Source: JAHCHL01 sp964546835
Lineage (GTDB): Bacteria; Armatimonadota; Fimbriimonadia; Fimbriimonadales; ATM1
Length of the DNA stretch: 12,254 bases
Assembly (NCBI GenBank): GCA_964546835.1
Contig: CAZJKW010000060.1
Span: 1-12,254 of the forward strand
Direction of reading: 5' to 3'
Shown: one piece after another, positions 1-5,865 of the stretch
Layout: each line of letters starts with the position of its first letter
How positions within the stretch are numbered: the stretch's first letter is position 1
Program-made: the position numbers and the translations under genes
Notes under the pieces: model-generated
Seen by the model: only the letters and a program-made list of their open reading frames with translations
Databases searched by the model: none
What the model was told of the DNA's origin: nothing

Positions 1-523
1 CTTCCACAAACAACTGAGTCAAGTCTAATGTTTCACCGTCATAAACATACGACTTGTTAAGCAAAAGCAGGGAAGCGCTCGTTAACGTAATTCCGCATTC
101 TGCGAGAACATGGGATTGAAAAGCAACGTCTTGGATGTGTTCTTTCTTAATGGATTTTGGGTCTCCGTCGAATCCACTAGACTTGACTTCAATCAACTTC
201 CAGCCATTGTCTATTTTTGTTAGAATATCAACTCGTGTTCGCAAGTCATCTTTTTGAAATGCGGCTTCAAATAGGGTCCGGTGACCGCTTGAGATAAGTA
301 ATGCCGATTCAGTAACGGCTTTGTCAAATTCATAGTTAGGATAAAGAATGAGAATTCCGTCCTCGAAAAGTTTGCGCGCAAGTTCTCCAATTTTCTGACC
401 TGTTTGAATCCGAGCTTTATCTGATTCCGTCAAAGCTTTTGCTGATTCCTTTTGAAATGTTGCCAGCCATGCCTTTTTTGGGCATCGAACGAAATTTGCA
501 ATCGTTGATTTTGTTATAGCCAT
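1..523 (-). CDS. DUF2779-type PD-(D/E)XK nuclease-like protein, N-terminal part
   Basis: The gene starts at the ATG at 523 and is cut by the left edge; 174 codons are visible. The protein opens with a short Thr/Lys segment and a CPKKAWL motif (Cys14), as in the DUF2779 family, where the N-terminal Cys and later Cys residues outside this window are thought to bind a metal or Fe-S cluster. Residues 38-57 contain the family's GELAR-like helix. Asp99 (in RVDI), Glu112 and Lys114 (IEVKS) and Gln136 (AFQSH) make the D...ExK...Q pattern of RecB/Cas4-like PD-(D/E)XK nucleases. From this I infer a nuclease or nuclease-like fold; the substrate is unknown. The start overlaps the DUF503 gene by 10 bp, so it is probably the last or nearly last gene of the 4276-to-left operon. 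I see no adjacent Cas genes, so a CRISPR role is not supported. The family call is fairly firm, the activity is inferred. Confidence 0.75.
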   Translation of the reverse strand, partial: MAITKSTIANFVRCPKKAWLATFQKESAKALTESDKARIQTGQKIGELARKLFEDGILILYPNYEFDKAVTESALLISSGHRTLFEAAFQKDDLRTRVDILTKIDNGWKLIEVKSSGFDGDPKSIKKEHIQDVAFQSHVLAECGITLTSASLLLLNKSYVYDGETLDLTQLFVE

Positions 524-786
524 TGCGATTCAACTTCCAAAATTGTAATTGCACTAAATCTTTCAATCGATTCTTCAAGGGATGATAGAACCCTCTCGCA
601 TTGCGGCTTACTTATCGAGATAACTGCGACTGCAATTTGCCCTGAGCGAATCCTATTCTGAAATGCAGATTCGCAAATGGAAAGTTGATAAGTCTTTCTT
701 AAAAAACTGAGAAGCCTTAGCAGAATGCTTCGTTTTTCTTTTAAGGTGTTTATGTTCGGAAACTCCAGCGTGAACGTCGCCAACAT
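514..786 (-). CDS. DUF503 (YlxP-like) small protein
   Basis: This is a 90-residue protein starting at the ATG at 786 (MLATFTLEF...). The DUF503 signature is clear: a first beta strand, then an N-x-x-TLKEKRSILLRLL helix (residues 13-26), a strand with an ICESAFQNR stretch where the family has V-A-E-V-x-x-Q-D, and a C-terminal helix and strand (ERVLSSLEESIER, then ITILEVE). In other bacteria DUF503/YlxP genes often sit by translation genes such as infB and rbfA; the molecular role is not established. An in-frame ATG at 798 would add four residues. The open frame reaches 870, but that extension overlaps the upstream lipoprotein gene and has no family similarity, so I reject it. Neither start has a strong Shine-Dalgarno. 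The upstream gene stops at 803 and the next gene overlaps by 10 bp, consistent with translational coupling in one operon. Confidence 0.8.
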   Translation of the reverse strand: MLATFTLEFPNINTLKEKRSILLRLLSFLRKTYQLSICESAFQNRIRSGQIAVAVISISKPQCERVLSSLEESIERFSAITILEVESQWL

Positions 787-802
787 TACGTGTGTCATCG
801 TA

Positions 803-1726
803 TCAATTTTTGGGTTTAGCAAAAATGCTAATAGGCGGAAGTTTGTACCTTCGTGATTTGTAAAAGTCAACCGACTCGACGTCTGATTCTTTATAAGGAA
901 GCATTGTTATGGGTTGAGTTGGAAAACCTTGTAAATATGCGTCGCGAGCAATACGAAATGCTCTCAGGCCGACCTGAAAATAGTCTGCGCCTATGGCATG
1001 TTTGATGTCACCGTTCCTCAGGTTTTTGAGCGTCTCATCATCAAGGGATATAGGAAGAAGATTCTTAACTAGTAAATCAATTGCGTATTGGGTCGCGTTG
1101 TGACCGAATGTTGTTACAAAATCAGCGTTCTGAAAATCCTCAATTGTTACTTCCTTCAGTTCCTTGAACGTGGGTCTGTACTTTTTCCAATCATCGGAGT
1201 TTTTGAAAAACAAAGCAACGAGCCGTTCTGTTTGAACGGGCTCATCTCCAAAAACAAACAGCGGTTTCTTGATAGTTTTGCTTAATTGATGGGCTCGAAT
1301 ATTCCAAAGTTCAACTAGTCTTTCCGGGCTCATTCCGACATGTGCGGTTTTTGGTTGTTTGCCATCTGAACATAGCAAAGTAATGATTCTTCGTCCTAAC
1401 TTTGATTGAGTCTCGCATACAGTTCCAGCCAATTCGTCATTGGGTGTAACCAAACAAATCGGGACATTATCCTGAAACGGAATTGACGAAACAACCAGGT
1501 TGATTTCATCTGCTTTCGTGTAAGTTTTTGTTTGATGTTGCATTTGGAACTGATTTGCTGCTTGTTGAAATCCGCTTATTATTTCAGTTTTCCATTGCTC
1601 AGTCCCAGAAGGCAAAACTAAATAAAAAACCGGCTGGGTTTCAGGAATAATTGCGTTCCTACTCCCGCATGAAGCGGTGAAAATTGCGAAACTAACCCAA
1701 AAGATCTTCAGCAAACTCTTGTGCAT
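803..1726 (-). CDS. Periplasmic sugar-binding-protein-like lipoprotein
   Basis: This is a 307-residue protein with a basic start (MHKSLLK), a hydrophobic stretch (residues 8-18) and a lipobox-like TASC with Cys20, so it is probably an exported lipoprotein. The mature part resembles type I periplasmic sugar-binding proteins (Peripla_BP_4): a first strand FYLVLPSG followed by W-K-x-x-I-x-x-G-F-x-x-A-A (residues about 45-57), and near the C-terminus A-I-G-A-D-Y-F-Q-V-G-L-R-A, where the family has a D-x-x-x-x-Q-G-x-x-A segment. Overall similarity is weak, and no ABC permease or ATPase gene is adjacent, so the ligand is unknown and a sensory or orphan role is possible. The ATG at 1726 is preferred to the TTG just before it; a GAGAG sits about 6 nt upstream. 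The start overlaps ftsY by 35 bp, an unusually long operonic overlap. Confidence 0.6.
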   Translation of the reverse strand: MHKSLLKIFWVSFAIFTASCGSRNAIIPETQPVFYLVLPSGTEQWKTEIISGFQQAANQFQMQHQTKTYTKADEINLVVSSIPFQDNVPICLVTPNDELAGTVCETQSKLGRRIITLLCSDGKQPKTAHVGMSPERLVELWNIRAHQLSKTIKKPLFVFGDEPVQTERLVALFFKNSDDWKKYRPTFKELKEVTIEDFQNADFVTTFGHNATQYAIDLLVKNLLPISLDDETLKNLRNGDIKHAIGADYFQVGLRAFRIARDAYLQGFPTQPITMLPYKESDVESVDFYKSRRYKLPPISIFAKPKN

Positions 1727-2573
1727 CAAAAACTCTCAAATCTTCCTGTTTTTCGCCGGTTCCGATTAACTTAATCGGAATGCCCAGTCTCTCATTGACT
1801 CCCAGCAGTGCGCCTCCCTTCGCGGTCCCGTCCAATTTTGTAACGACTATTCCGGTTACTCCGGCAATTTTTCCAAATTCTTCCGCTTGTCGAATTGCAT
1901 TTTGACCTGTATTCCCGTCAATTACCAACAAAACTTCATCCGGCTGCCTTCCGAGCGCCTTTTCCGAAACTCTCAAGATTTTTTCAAGTTCTGACATTAG
2001 GTTGGCTTTTGTGTGCTGCCTTCCGGCGGTATCCGCAATAACAAAATCCGCATTTCGCGCTTTTGCCGCTGTAATTGCGTCAAAAATTACGGAGCCAGGA
2101 TCACCTCCTTGAATTCCTCTAACAATTTCCGTTCCGGTCCGTTTTGCCCAAACTTCTAACTGGTCGATTGCTGCTGCGCGAAATGTATCAGCAGCAGCAA
2201 GAATGACTTTTTTCCCGGACTGGCTTAATTTGTGTGCTAATTTCGCAATCGTTGTTGTTTTGCCAGCACCATTTACTCCAAGCAAAAGATATACCGTTGG
2301 GTTGCTTGTATTAACTGCTAAAGTGCCCTGTTCTTTTTGCAATTGGTTTACAATTTCATTTTTGAGTGCTGCCCGAACTTCGTCAATTCCTTCAATTCGT
2401 TCCTTTCGAATTCGATTTCTTAATTGCTCAAGAAGGGGGTCGATAATCGTAATGCTTACATCGGCAGACAATAATGCTTCTTCTAATTCCTCAAAAAGCT
2501 GTTCATCTACGATTCCTCTTCCAAACAACCGGTCAAGGCGATCCTTTAAACCGCGAAAAATCCCCAAACGCAT
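1692..2573 (-). CDS. ftsY: Signal recognition particle receptor FtsY
   Basis: FtsY is the SRP receptor GTPase that docks ribosome-nascent chain complexes at the membrane SecYEG translocon. The protein has 293 residues. An N domain (about 1-85) begins with a short amphipathic, basic segment (GIFRGLKDRLDRLFGRG) that can bind membrane, and no long acidic A domain is present. The G domain shows GVNGAGKTTT (99-108, P-loop), DTFRAAA (129-135), DTAGR (181-185), TKLDG (245-249) and GTGEK (271-275, FtsY-type closing loop). The family's D-x-T-T-G-Q-N motif reads DGNTGQN (219-225). The ATG at 2573 is chosen over the TTG at 2582: it matches the usual N-terminus, and a TATAAT at 2582-2587 would start transcription about two bases before it. 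The stop codon lies inside the downstream lipoprotein gene (35-bp overlap). SecA is encoded about 4 kb away on the other strand. Confidence 0.97.
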   Translation of the reverse strand: MRLGIFRGLKDRLDRLFGRGIVDEQLFEELEEALLSADVSITIIDPLLEQLRNRIRKERIEGIDEVRAALKNEIVNQLQKEQGTLAVNTSNPTVYLLLGVNGAGKTTTIAKLAHKLSQSGKKVILAAADTFRAAAIDQLEVWAKRTGTEIVRGIQGGDPGSVIFDAITAAKARNADFVIADTAGRQHTKANLMSELEKILRVSEKALGRQPDEVLLVIDGNTGQNAIRQAEEFGKIAGVTGIVVTKLDGTAKGGALLGVNERLGIPIKLIGTGEKQEDLRVFDAQEFAEDLLG

Positions 2574-2581
2574 TGTTTGCA

Positions 2582-2587
2582 ATTATA
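2582..2587 (-). promoter_or_regulatory. Putative -10 box of ftsY
   Basis: A perfect TATAAT on the minus strand, 8 nt before the ftsY ATG and between the DUF6941 stop (2593) and ftsY. Transcription would start about 2575, giving a nearly leaderless ftsY mRNA. No good -35 is visible at 17-bp spacing (CCTCCG there). This would let ftsY be transcribed independently of the upstream radC-translin genes. Confidence 0.5.
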
Positions 2588-2592
2588 GCCCG

Positions 2593-3006
2593 CTAAATCA
2601 TTTCCGGAGGTGGCGGTCCCTTTACCAACATTAACTGCGCTTCTGCCAAAACGTCGTCCCCTGAAATACAGTCGAGCCGATAGGGACCCGGTTGGTCGAA
2701 AATTAGCCCATCGACTCTAAAAAACTCAAACATATGAACAGGGCGTCCTTCAAATGCGTGTGGCACATTAATTTCACCTTCAACAACCAGAATTTCACGA
2801 CCATCGCTGTTGATTAACTTCATCAATATGATGACCGTTTTTCCCGTTTCAAATGGATCGAATTCAAATTCCACGCAGATGAAAAAAGTTGGATGACTAA
2901 TCGGGAAATCAATTCCTCCAACCGTATCGAACATGCCAATGATTGAGCCCTTCGCACCTTCCGTCCGACACGCATAGTCCGCAAATTTCAATAAAAGAAC
3001 TCTCAC
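2593..3006 (-). CDS. DUF6941 family protein
   Basis: This 137-residue protein of unknown function matches the DUF6941 pattern as I remember it: an N-terminal strand ending in LLKFADYA, a short polar loop, then GSIIGMFDTV, a strand pair with HPTFFICVEFEFDPFETGKT, and further beta strands ending in a Pro-rich tail (GPPPPEM). The ADYA...IIGMFD spacing is the most diagnostic part. The composition is mostly beta, with no signal peptide and no membrane segment, so it is probably a cytoplasmic beta-sandwich. The GTG at 3006 overlaps the stop of the translin gene in a GTGA arrangement, which suggests translational coupling. It is preceded by AAGGA with a 7-nt spacer, the clearest Shine-Dalgarno in the window. 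No role can be assigned from the sequence; its place between translin and ftsY shows only co-transcription. Confidence 0.75.
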   Translation of the reverse strand: MRVLLLKFADYACRTEGAKGSIIGMFDTVGGIDFPISHPTFFICVEFEFDPFETGKTVIILMKLINSDGREILVVEGEINVPHAFEGRPVHMFEFFRVDGLIFDQPGPYRLDCISGDDVLAEAQLMLVKGPPPPEMI

Positions 3007-3632
3007 TTTTTGTTCCTTAATTCTTGGATTAATTCCAGTTGCATTCCAGTAACAGCCAAGTCGCTTTGTGTTCTTTCGAGAACGGCACGAAGTGCATCTA
3101 CGGAACGTCGCAAGCCGGATGTCAACGAATCCGGATAATCGAAAGTAACTAATTCATCATAAATATCCTCCATAGTGTCTGCCAGGTCTTTTGCGTTCTT
3201 TTGATTTCCGGCCCTTAATTCATCCAAAGCAAAACGCCGACATTCGCTTGCAGCTTCACAAATTCCGTTGAGAAACGCCTGCGGTTCTACGCCTAATTCT
3301 TTGTAAGATGGGAGCGGCTTGCTGGTTATAATCGAATACAACGTCGCTGCCTCAACGTACTCCTTGATTGAGTCTTGCAAAAATGCTGCATATCGAATGG
3401 GAGGAAAGGCACTTAGTTGTTGCAGAATTTCACTTACAAGAGTTCTGATTCCAGAAATTAACCTCTCAGCATCTTCAAATTCACGTCGGTGGATTTTCTT
3501 AATTGCTTTTGAACTCAGCTGTATGATTTTTCTGCCCTCTGCCAGGGCTTTTTCTCTTGCCTCATGCAATGAGTCCATTTGTGTCCTTAGTTCTTCACCA
3601 ATTTCTGAAAGGTTTTCTGTCATTACGTTCAC
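3003..3632 (-). CDS. Translin/TRAX family protein (bacterial), putative RNase or nucleic-acid-binding protein
   Basis: This is a 209-residue, almost wholly helical protein that matches the translin superfamily across its length: REKALAEGRKIIQLSSKAI (26-44), DSIKEYVEAATLY (87-99), the Leu-Pro-x-x-x-E-L-G-V-E-P linker (107-117), GICEAASECRRFALDEL (123-139), and a C-terminal DYPDSLTSGLRR (165-176). In eukaryotes translin and TRAX form the C3PO octamer, an RNA/DNA-binding RNase whose catalytic carboxylates lie only in TRAX: two Glu in an EYVEA-type motif and acidic residues four apart in a later helix. Here Glu91 and Glu94 match the first pair and Glu126 and Glu130 the second, with Glu in place of the usual Asp. 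I therefore infer a TRAX-like, possibly active nuclease that may self-assemble. GTG 3632 overlaps the radC stop (GTGA); the ATG at 3623 is an alternative start. The family call is strong, the activity is inferred. Confidence 0.88.
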   Translation of the reverse strand: MNVMTENLSEIGEELRTQMDSLHEAREKALAEGRKIIQLSSKAIKKIHRREFEDAERLISGIRTLVSEILQQLSAFPPIRYAAFLQDSIKEYVEAATLYSIITSKPLPSYKELGVEPQAFLNGICEAASECRRFALDELRAGNQKNAKDLADTMEDIYDELVTFDYPDSLTSGLRRSVDALRAVLERTQSDLAVTGMQLELIQELRNKK

Positions 3633-4276
3633 ATGAGCCCTAAAGATTGCAAACTTGCAAACTTTTGATGTCCAATTATAACGTGGTCAAGCAAATTAAT
3701 TTCAAGCAGTTTTCCGGCTTCTTGAATTCTGCGAGTCACATTGATGTCTTCTTGGCTTGGAGTTGGGTCACCACTTGGATGGTTGTGAACAGCAATAAAT
3801 GAAACGGCTCCAAATTTAACGGCTTCTGTAAAAATTTCTTTTATTCCGACAATGGAGGAATTTATCGTACCTTTATGCAATGGAACCCGCTGAATCAATT
3901 GATTTTTGGTATCCAAAAGCAAGATTACAAAATGTTCTTGCGTAGCGTTTATCAAATCTTTGCATAGTTCGAACGCCTTTATCGGTTCATCAATAATAAG
4001 ATTGTCGCCCCTTCCACCTTCGGCTGATCGTCTGCCAATTTCCATTAAAGCGATTATTCGTGCAATGTCAAAATCTGATAGTCCTATTTCTTTCCAACTA
4101 TTGACGGAAATCTTTGGGACTTGAGAAATGGATTGACCACATAACCGAACTAACTTTGCTCCTATTTCTAAGGCATCATCAACGTCTTCCGGAACTTTTG
4201 AAATCGCAATTGCAAGAAGTTCGTGAGTCGTTAAAGCACCGACCCCAAGATCTGCCATTCGATTCATTGTGCTCAT
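3629..4276 (-). CDS. radC: RadC/JAMM domain protein
   Basis: This is a 215-residue RadC-family protein. The N-terminal region (about 1-85) has LGVGALTTHELLAIAI, matching the family's L-G-x-x-x-L-x-x-x-E-L-L-A-I segment, followed by a helix-hairpin-helix-like stretch (WKEIGLSDFDIARIIALMEIGRR). The C-terminal JAB domain carries the complete JAMM metal set: Glu114 (QEHF) and H164-N-H166-P with six residues to Ser174 and Asp177. LLDHVIIG (195-202) is the usual late family motif. RadC was once linked to repair, but its biochemical role is unsettled; a JAMM metal site suggests a metallohydrolase. It is the first gene of the leftward operon, and its stop overlaps the translin start. No in-frame start lies further upstream before a stop, so the ATG at 4276 is kept, although the RPREK-type N-terminus common in the family is missing or shortened. 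Confidence 0.93.
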   Translation of the reverse strand: MSTMNRMADLGVGALTTHELLAIAISKVPEDVDDALEIGAKLVRLCGQSISQVPKISVNSWKEIGLSDFDIARIIALMEIGRRSAEGGRGDNLIIDEPIKAFELCKDLINATQEHFVILLLDTKNQLIQRVPLHKGTINSSIVGIKEIFTEAVKFGAVSFIAVHNHPSGDPTPSQEDINVTRRIQEAGKLLEINLLDHVIIGHQKFASLQSLGLM

Positions 4277-4315
4277 CCATCGGATTTGTTCGACGTCAGA
4301 ACGATGGTTTCCTTT

Positions 4316-4325
4316 AGGATAGAAT
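4316..4325. promoter_or_regulatory. Overlapping -10-like boxes in the radC/phosphorylase divergent spacer
   Basis: The 55-bp spacer between radC and the phosphorylase gene holds TAGAAT on the plus strand (4320-4325), 6 nt before the GTG at 4332, so that start codon would be the +1. On the minus strand TATCCT (4321-4316) overlaps it by two bases and would give radC a 5' leader of about 33 nt. No convincing -35 hexamers are seen. The plus-strand box is the stronger case because its geometry repeats at ppa. Confidence 0.4.
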
Positions 4326-4331
4326 CAAAGG

Positions 4332-5057
4332 GTGAGGAGTCGAGTTGCAATTATTGGTGGAAGCGGGGTGGGTGATAAACTGCTTCAGTTAGGACACCAA
4401 TCTCTATCCGTGCCGACTCGATTCGGAACGATAAAGCTGGCAATGTCGAAAGAGGGCTTTTATGTTGTGGCTAGACATGCAGGCGGGCATCGTGTTCCAC
4501 CTCACAAAATCAACTATCTGGGGATTTCGAGCGCACTAAAAACCTTGGGTGTTAAGCATTGTTTTGCGACAGCCGCAGTAGGAAGTTTGAGAGCCGATTG
4601 GAGGCCCGGAAAATTGGTGGTTTGTACCAATTTCTTAGACTTTACGGGTCGAAATTTGACTTCATTTTCAGACGAAGTAGTTCACATCGCGTACTCTAAT
4701 CCTTTCGGTACGGTTGAATCGCAGGCACTAAGGAATGCCGGAAATGAAGAAATAGAAATGGGAGGGACCTATGTATGCGCCAATGGACCTCGATATGAAA
4801 CTCCTGCAGAAATTGAGTTCTATAAAAAAATCGGAGGAGATGTTGTTGGCATGACGGCATCGTCTGAGGCAATTTGTTTAAGGGAAGTAGGCATTGGCTA
4901 TGGTCTTCTCGCAATTGTCACCAATTTTGGCGCCGGATTATCTGACGATGAACCGAGCCATAACGAAGTAATTGAACAGATGGCAACAAGTGCAGATATG
5001 GCAATCAAAATCTTAAGAGAGGCAGCGGCATACTGTGAGTCCATTTCTGTCGACTGA
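4332..5057 (+). CDS. Purine nucleoside / S-methyl-5'-thioinosine phosphorylase (PNP-MTAP family)
   Basis: This 241-residue cytoplasmic enzyme of the PNP/MTAP superfamily cleaves a purine nucleoside with phosphate to give the free base and (methylthio)ribose-1-phosphate, in purine salvage and recycling of methylthioadenosine from polyamine or SAM metabolism. Visible motifs are IIGGSGVG (7-14, phosphate loop), RHAGGHRVPPHKINY (48-62), GPRYETPAEI (152-161), VVGMTASSEA (171-180, with the ribose-site Met174) and VTNFGAG (196-202). Asn198 sits where adenine-specific MTAPs have Asp and where PNP and bacterial methylthioinosine phosphorylases have Asn, so a 6-oxopurine substrate is more likely than methylthioadenosine (inference). 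The PPHKIN motif also favours the methylthioinosine phosphorylase subgroup. The GTG start at 4332 gives a normal N-terminus and fits a leaderless transcript from TAGAAT. The downstream dprA-like gene overlaps its end by 23 bp. Confidence 0.9.
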   Translation: MRSRVAIIGGSGVGDKLLQLGHQSLSVPTRFGTIKLAMSKEGFYVVARHAGGHRVPPHKINYLGISSALKTLGVKHCFATAAVGSLRADWRPGKLVVCTNFLDFTGRNLTSFSDEVVHIAYSNPFGTVESQALRNAGNEEIEMGGTYVCANGPRYETPAEIEFYKKIGGDVVGMTASSEAICLREVGIGYGLLAIVTNFGAGLSDDEPSHNEVIEQMATSADMAIKILREAAAYCESISVD

Positions 5058-5865
5058 AGATTTGTTTTTAAGATTGTGTCTTACGCCCGGACTGAGTGCT
5101 TCAAAGGTCCGAAATTGTTTTGAGAAAATTCGCCGATGTTCAAATCAAGACTTGTCGAAATTACGCTTATCTAAATCGTCGCTTAGTACTTTGGGATTTG
5201 AGCAAAATGAAATTAACAAAATACTGCAGTTCGAAGAAGATTCACAAAAAGAATTTACTAAAATCAAAAACATTTCCGATAAATTACCATTAAGGTTTGT
5301 ATTGCAAACGAGTCCGGTTTATCCTAACGCAATTGAATCATTTATGAGTTCGTCGCCGTTTTACTTTTTCCTGTACGGAAATGTGCCGCTTTTGAGGGCA
5401 AAAAAATTTGCCGTAGTTGGAAGCCAAGGAATTTCAAAAGAAAGATTAACTTGGATTGAAACGACGACAGAATCCGGAGTTTTGAAGGGTGAAACGCTTG
5501 TCGTTGGAGCCAACACCGATGCCTATAAACGGGCGGCAGTGGTTCCGCTTCGATGGGGCGCACCACGCATCATCATCCTTGACCGTGGGATCTTTACGGT
5601 TCTGGGAGAAAATTTGGACCAAGAAATGTTTCCTGCCGCTCGATTGTGGAGGTACAAGTTTGACCCGAACGTTGACTTGGTTATTTCATTTTGCAGACCT
5701 TCGGAACCGCATCGGCTTGGAGCGAACAAGATTCGGGATGAACTTGTGTTTGCGATTGCCGATCGGATCGAAGTTGCTCACATGAGGCCAGGAGGAACCA
5801 TGTCCAAACTAGTGCAAAGGGCTAATTTATTGGGAAAGCCGGTCAATCTCTTTTCGGGCAATTGA
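5035..5865 (+). CDS. Divergent DprA-like Rossmann-fold protein
   Basis: This 276-residue protein has DprA architecture. Residues 7-75 form a helical region like the N-terminal SAM/HhH-like part. SPVYPNAIESF and the SSPFYFFLYGN strand (94-116) match the DprA Y-P-x-x-L and P-x-x-L-F-x-x-G-N signature, and KKFAVVGSQGIS (123-134) is the nucleotide-fold start. DprA loads RecA on single-stranded DNA during transformation. Several hallmarks are altered: GSR is GSQ, the S-G-x-A-x-G-I-D...AH motif is replaced by LVVGANTDAYKRAAV, and the R-N-R-I-I-A-G-L and S-G-S-L-I-T-A segments appear only as NKIRDELVFAIADR and MRPGGTMSKLVQRAN. There is no C-terminal winged-helix domain. It may be a SLOG-fold relative with another ligand rather than a true competence protein. 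GTG 5035 overlaps the upstream stop; an AGAGAGG about 12 nt upstream is a weak ribosome site. The 3' end overlaps udgB antisense. Confidence 0.7.
   Translation: MSPFLSTEDLFLRLCLTPGLSASKVRNCFEKIRRCSNQDLSKLRLSKSSLSTLGFEQNEINKILQFEEDSQKEFTKIKNISDKLPLRFVLQTSPVYPNAIESFMSSSPFYFFLYGNVPLLRAKKFAVVGSQGISKERLTWIETTTESGVLKGETLVVGANTDAYKRAAVVPLRWGAPRIIILDRGIFTVLGENLDQEMFPAARLWRYKFDPNVDLVISFCRPSEPHRLGANKIRDELVFAIADRIEVAHMRPGGTMSKLVQRANLLGKPVNLFSGN

Noticed and set aside
1..523. Cas4 and a CRISPR locus
   Set aside because: The motif pattern fits DUF2779 better, no repeats or other cas genes are visible, and the neighbours are housekeeping genes.
787..870. N-terminal extension of the DUF503 gene to 870
   Set aside because: The extra residues overlap the coding end of the upstream lipoprotein gene and have no family similarity; the DUF503 fold starts at the ATG at 786 or 798.
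2203..2634. Plus-strand open frame opposite ftsY and its upstream junction
   Set aside because: It has low-complexity Ser/Arg-rich translation, no family match, and lies antisense to certain genes.
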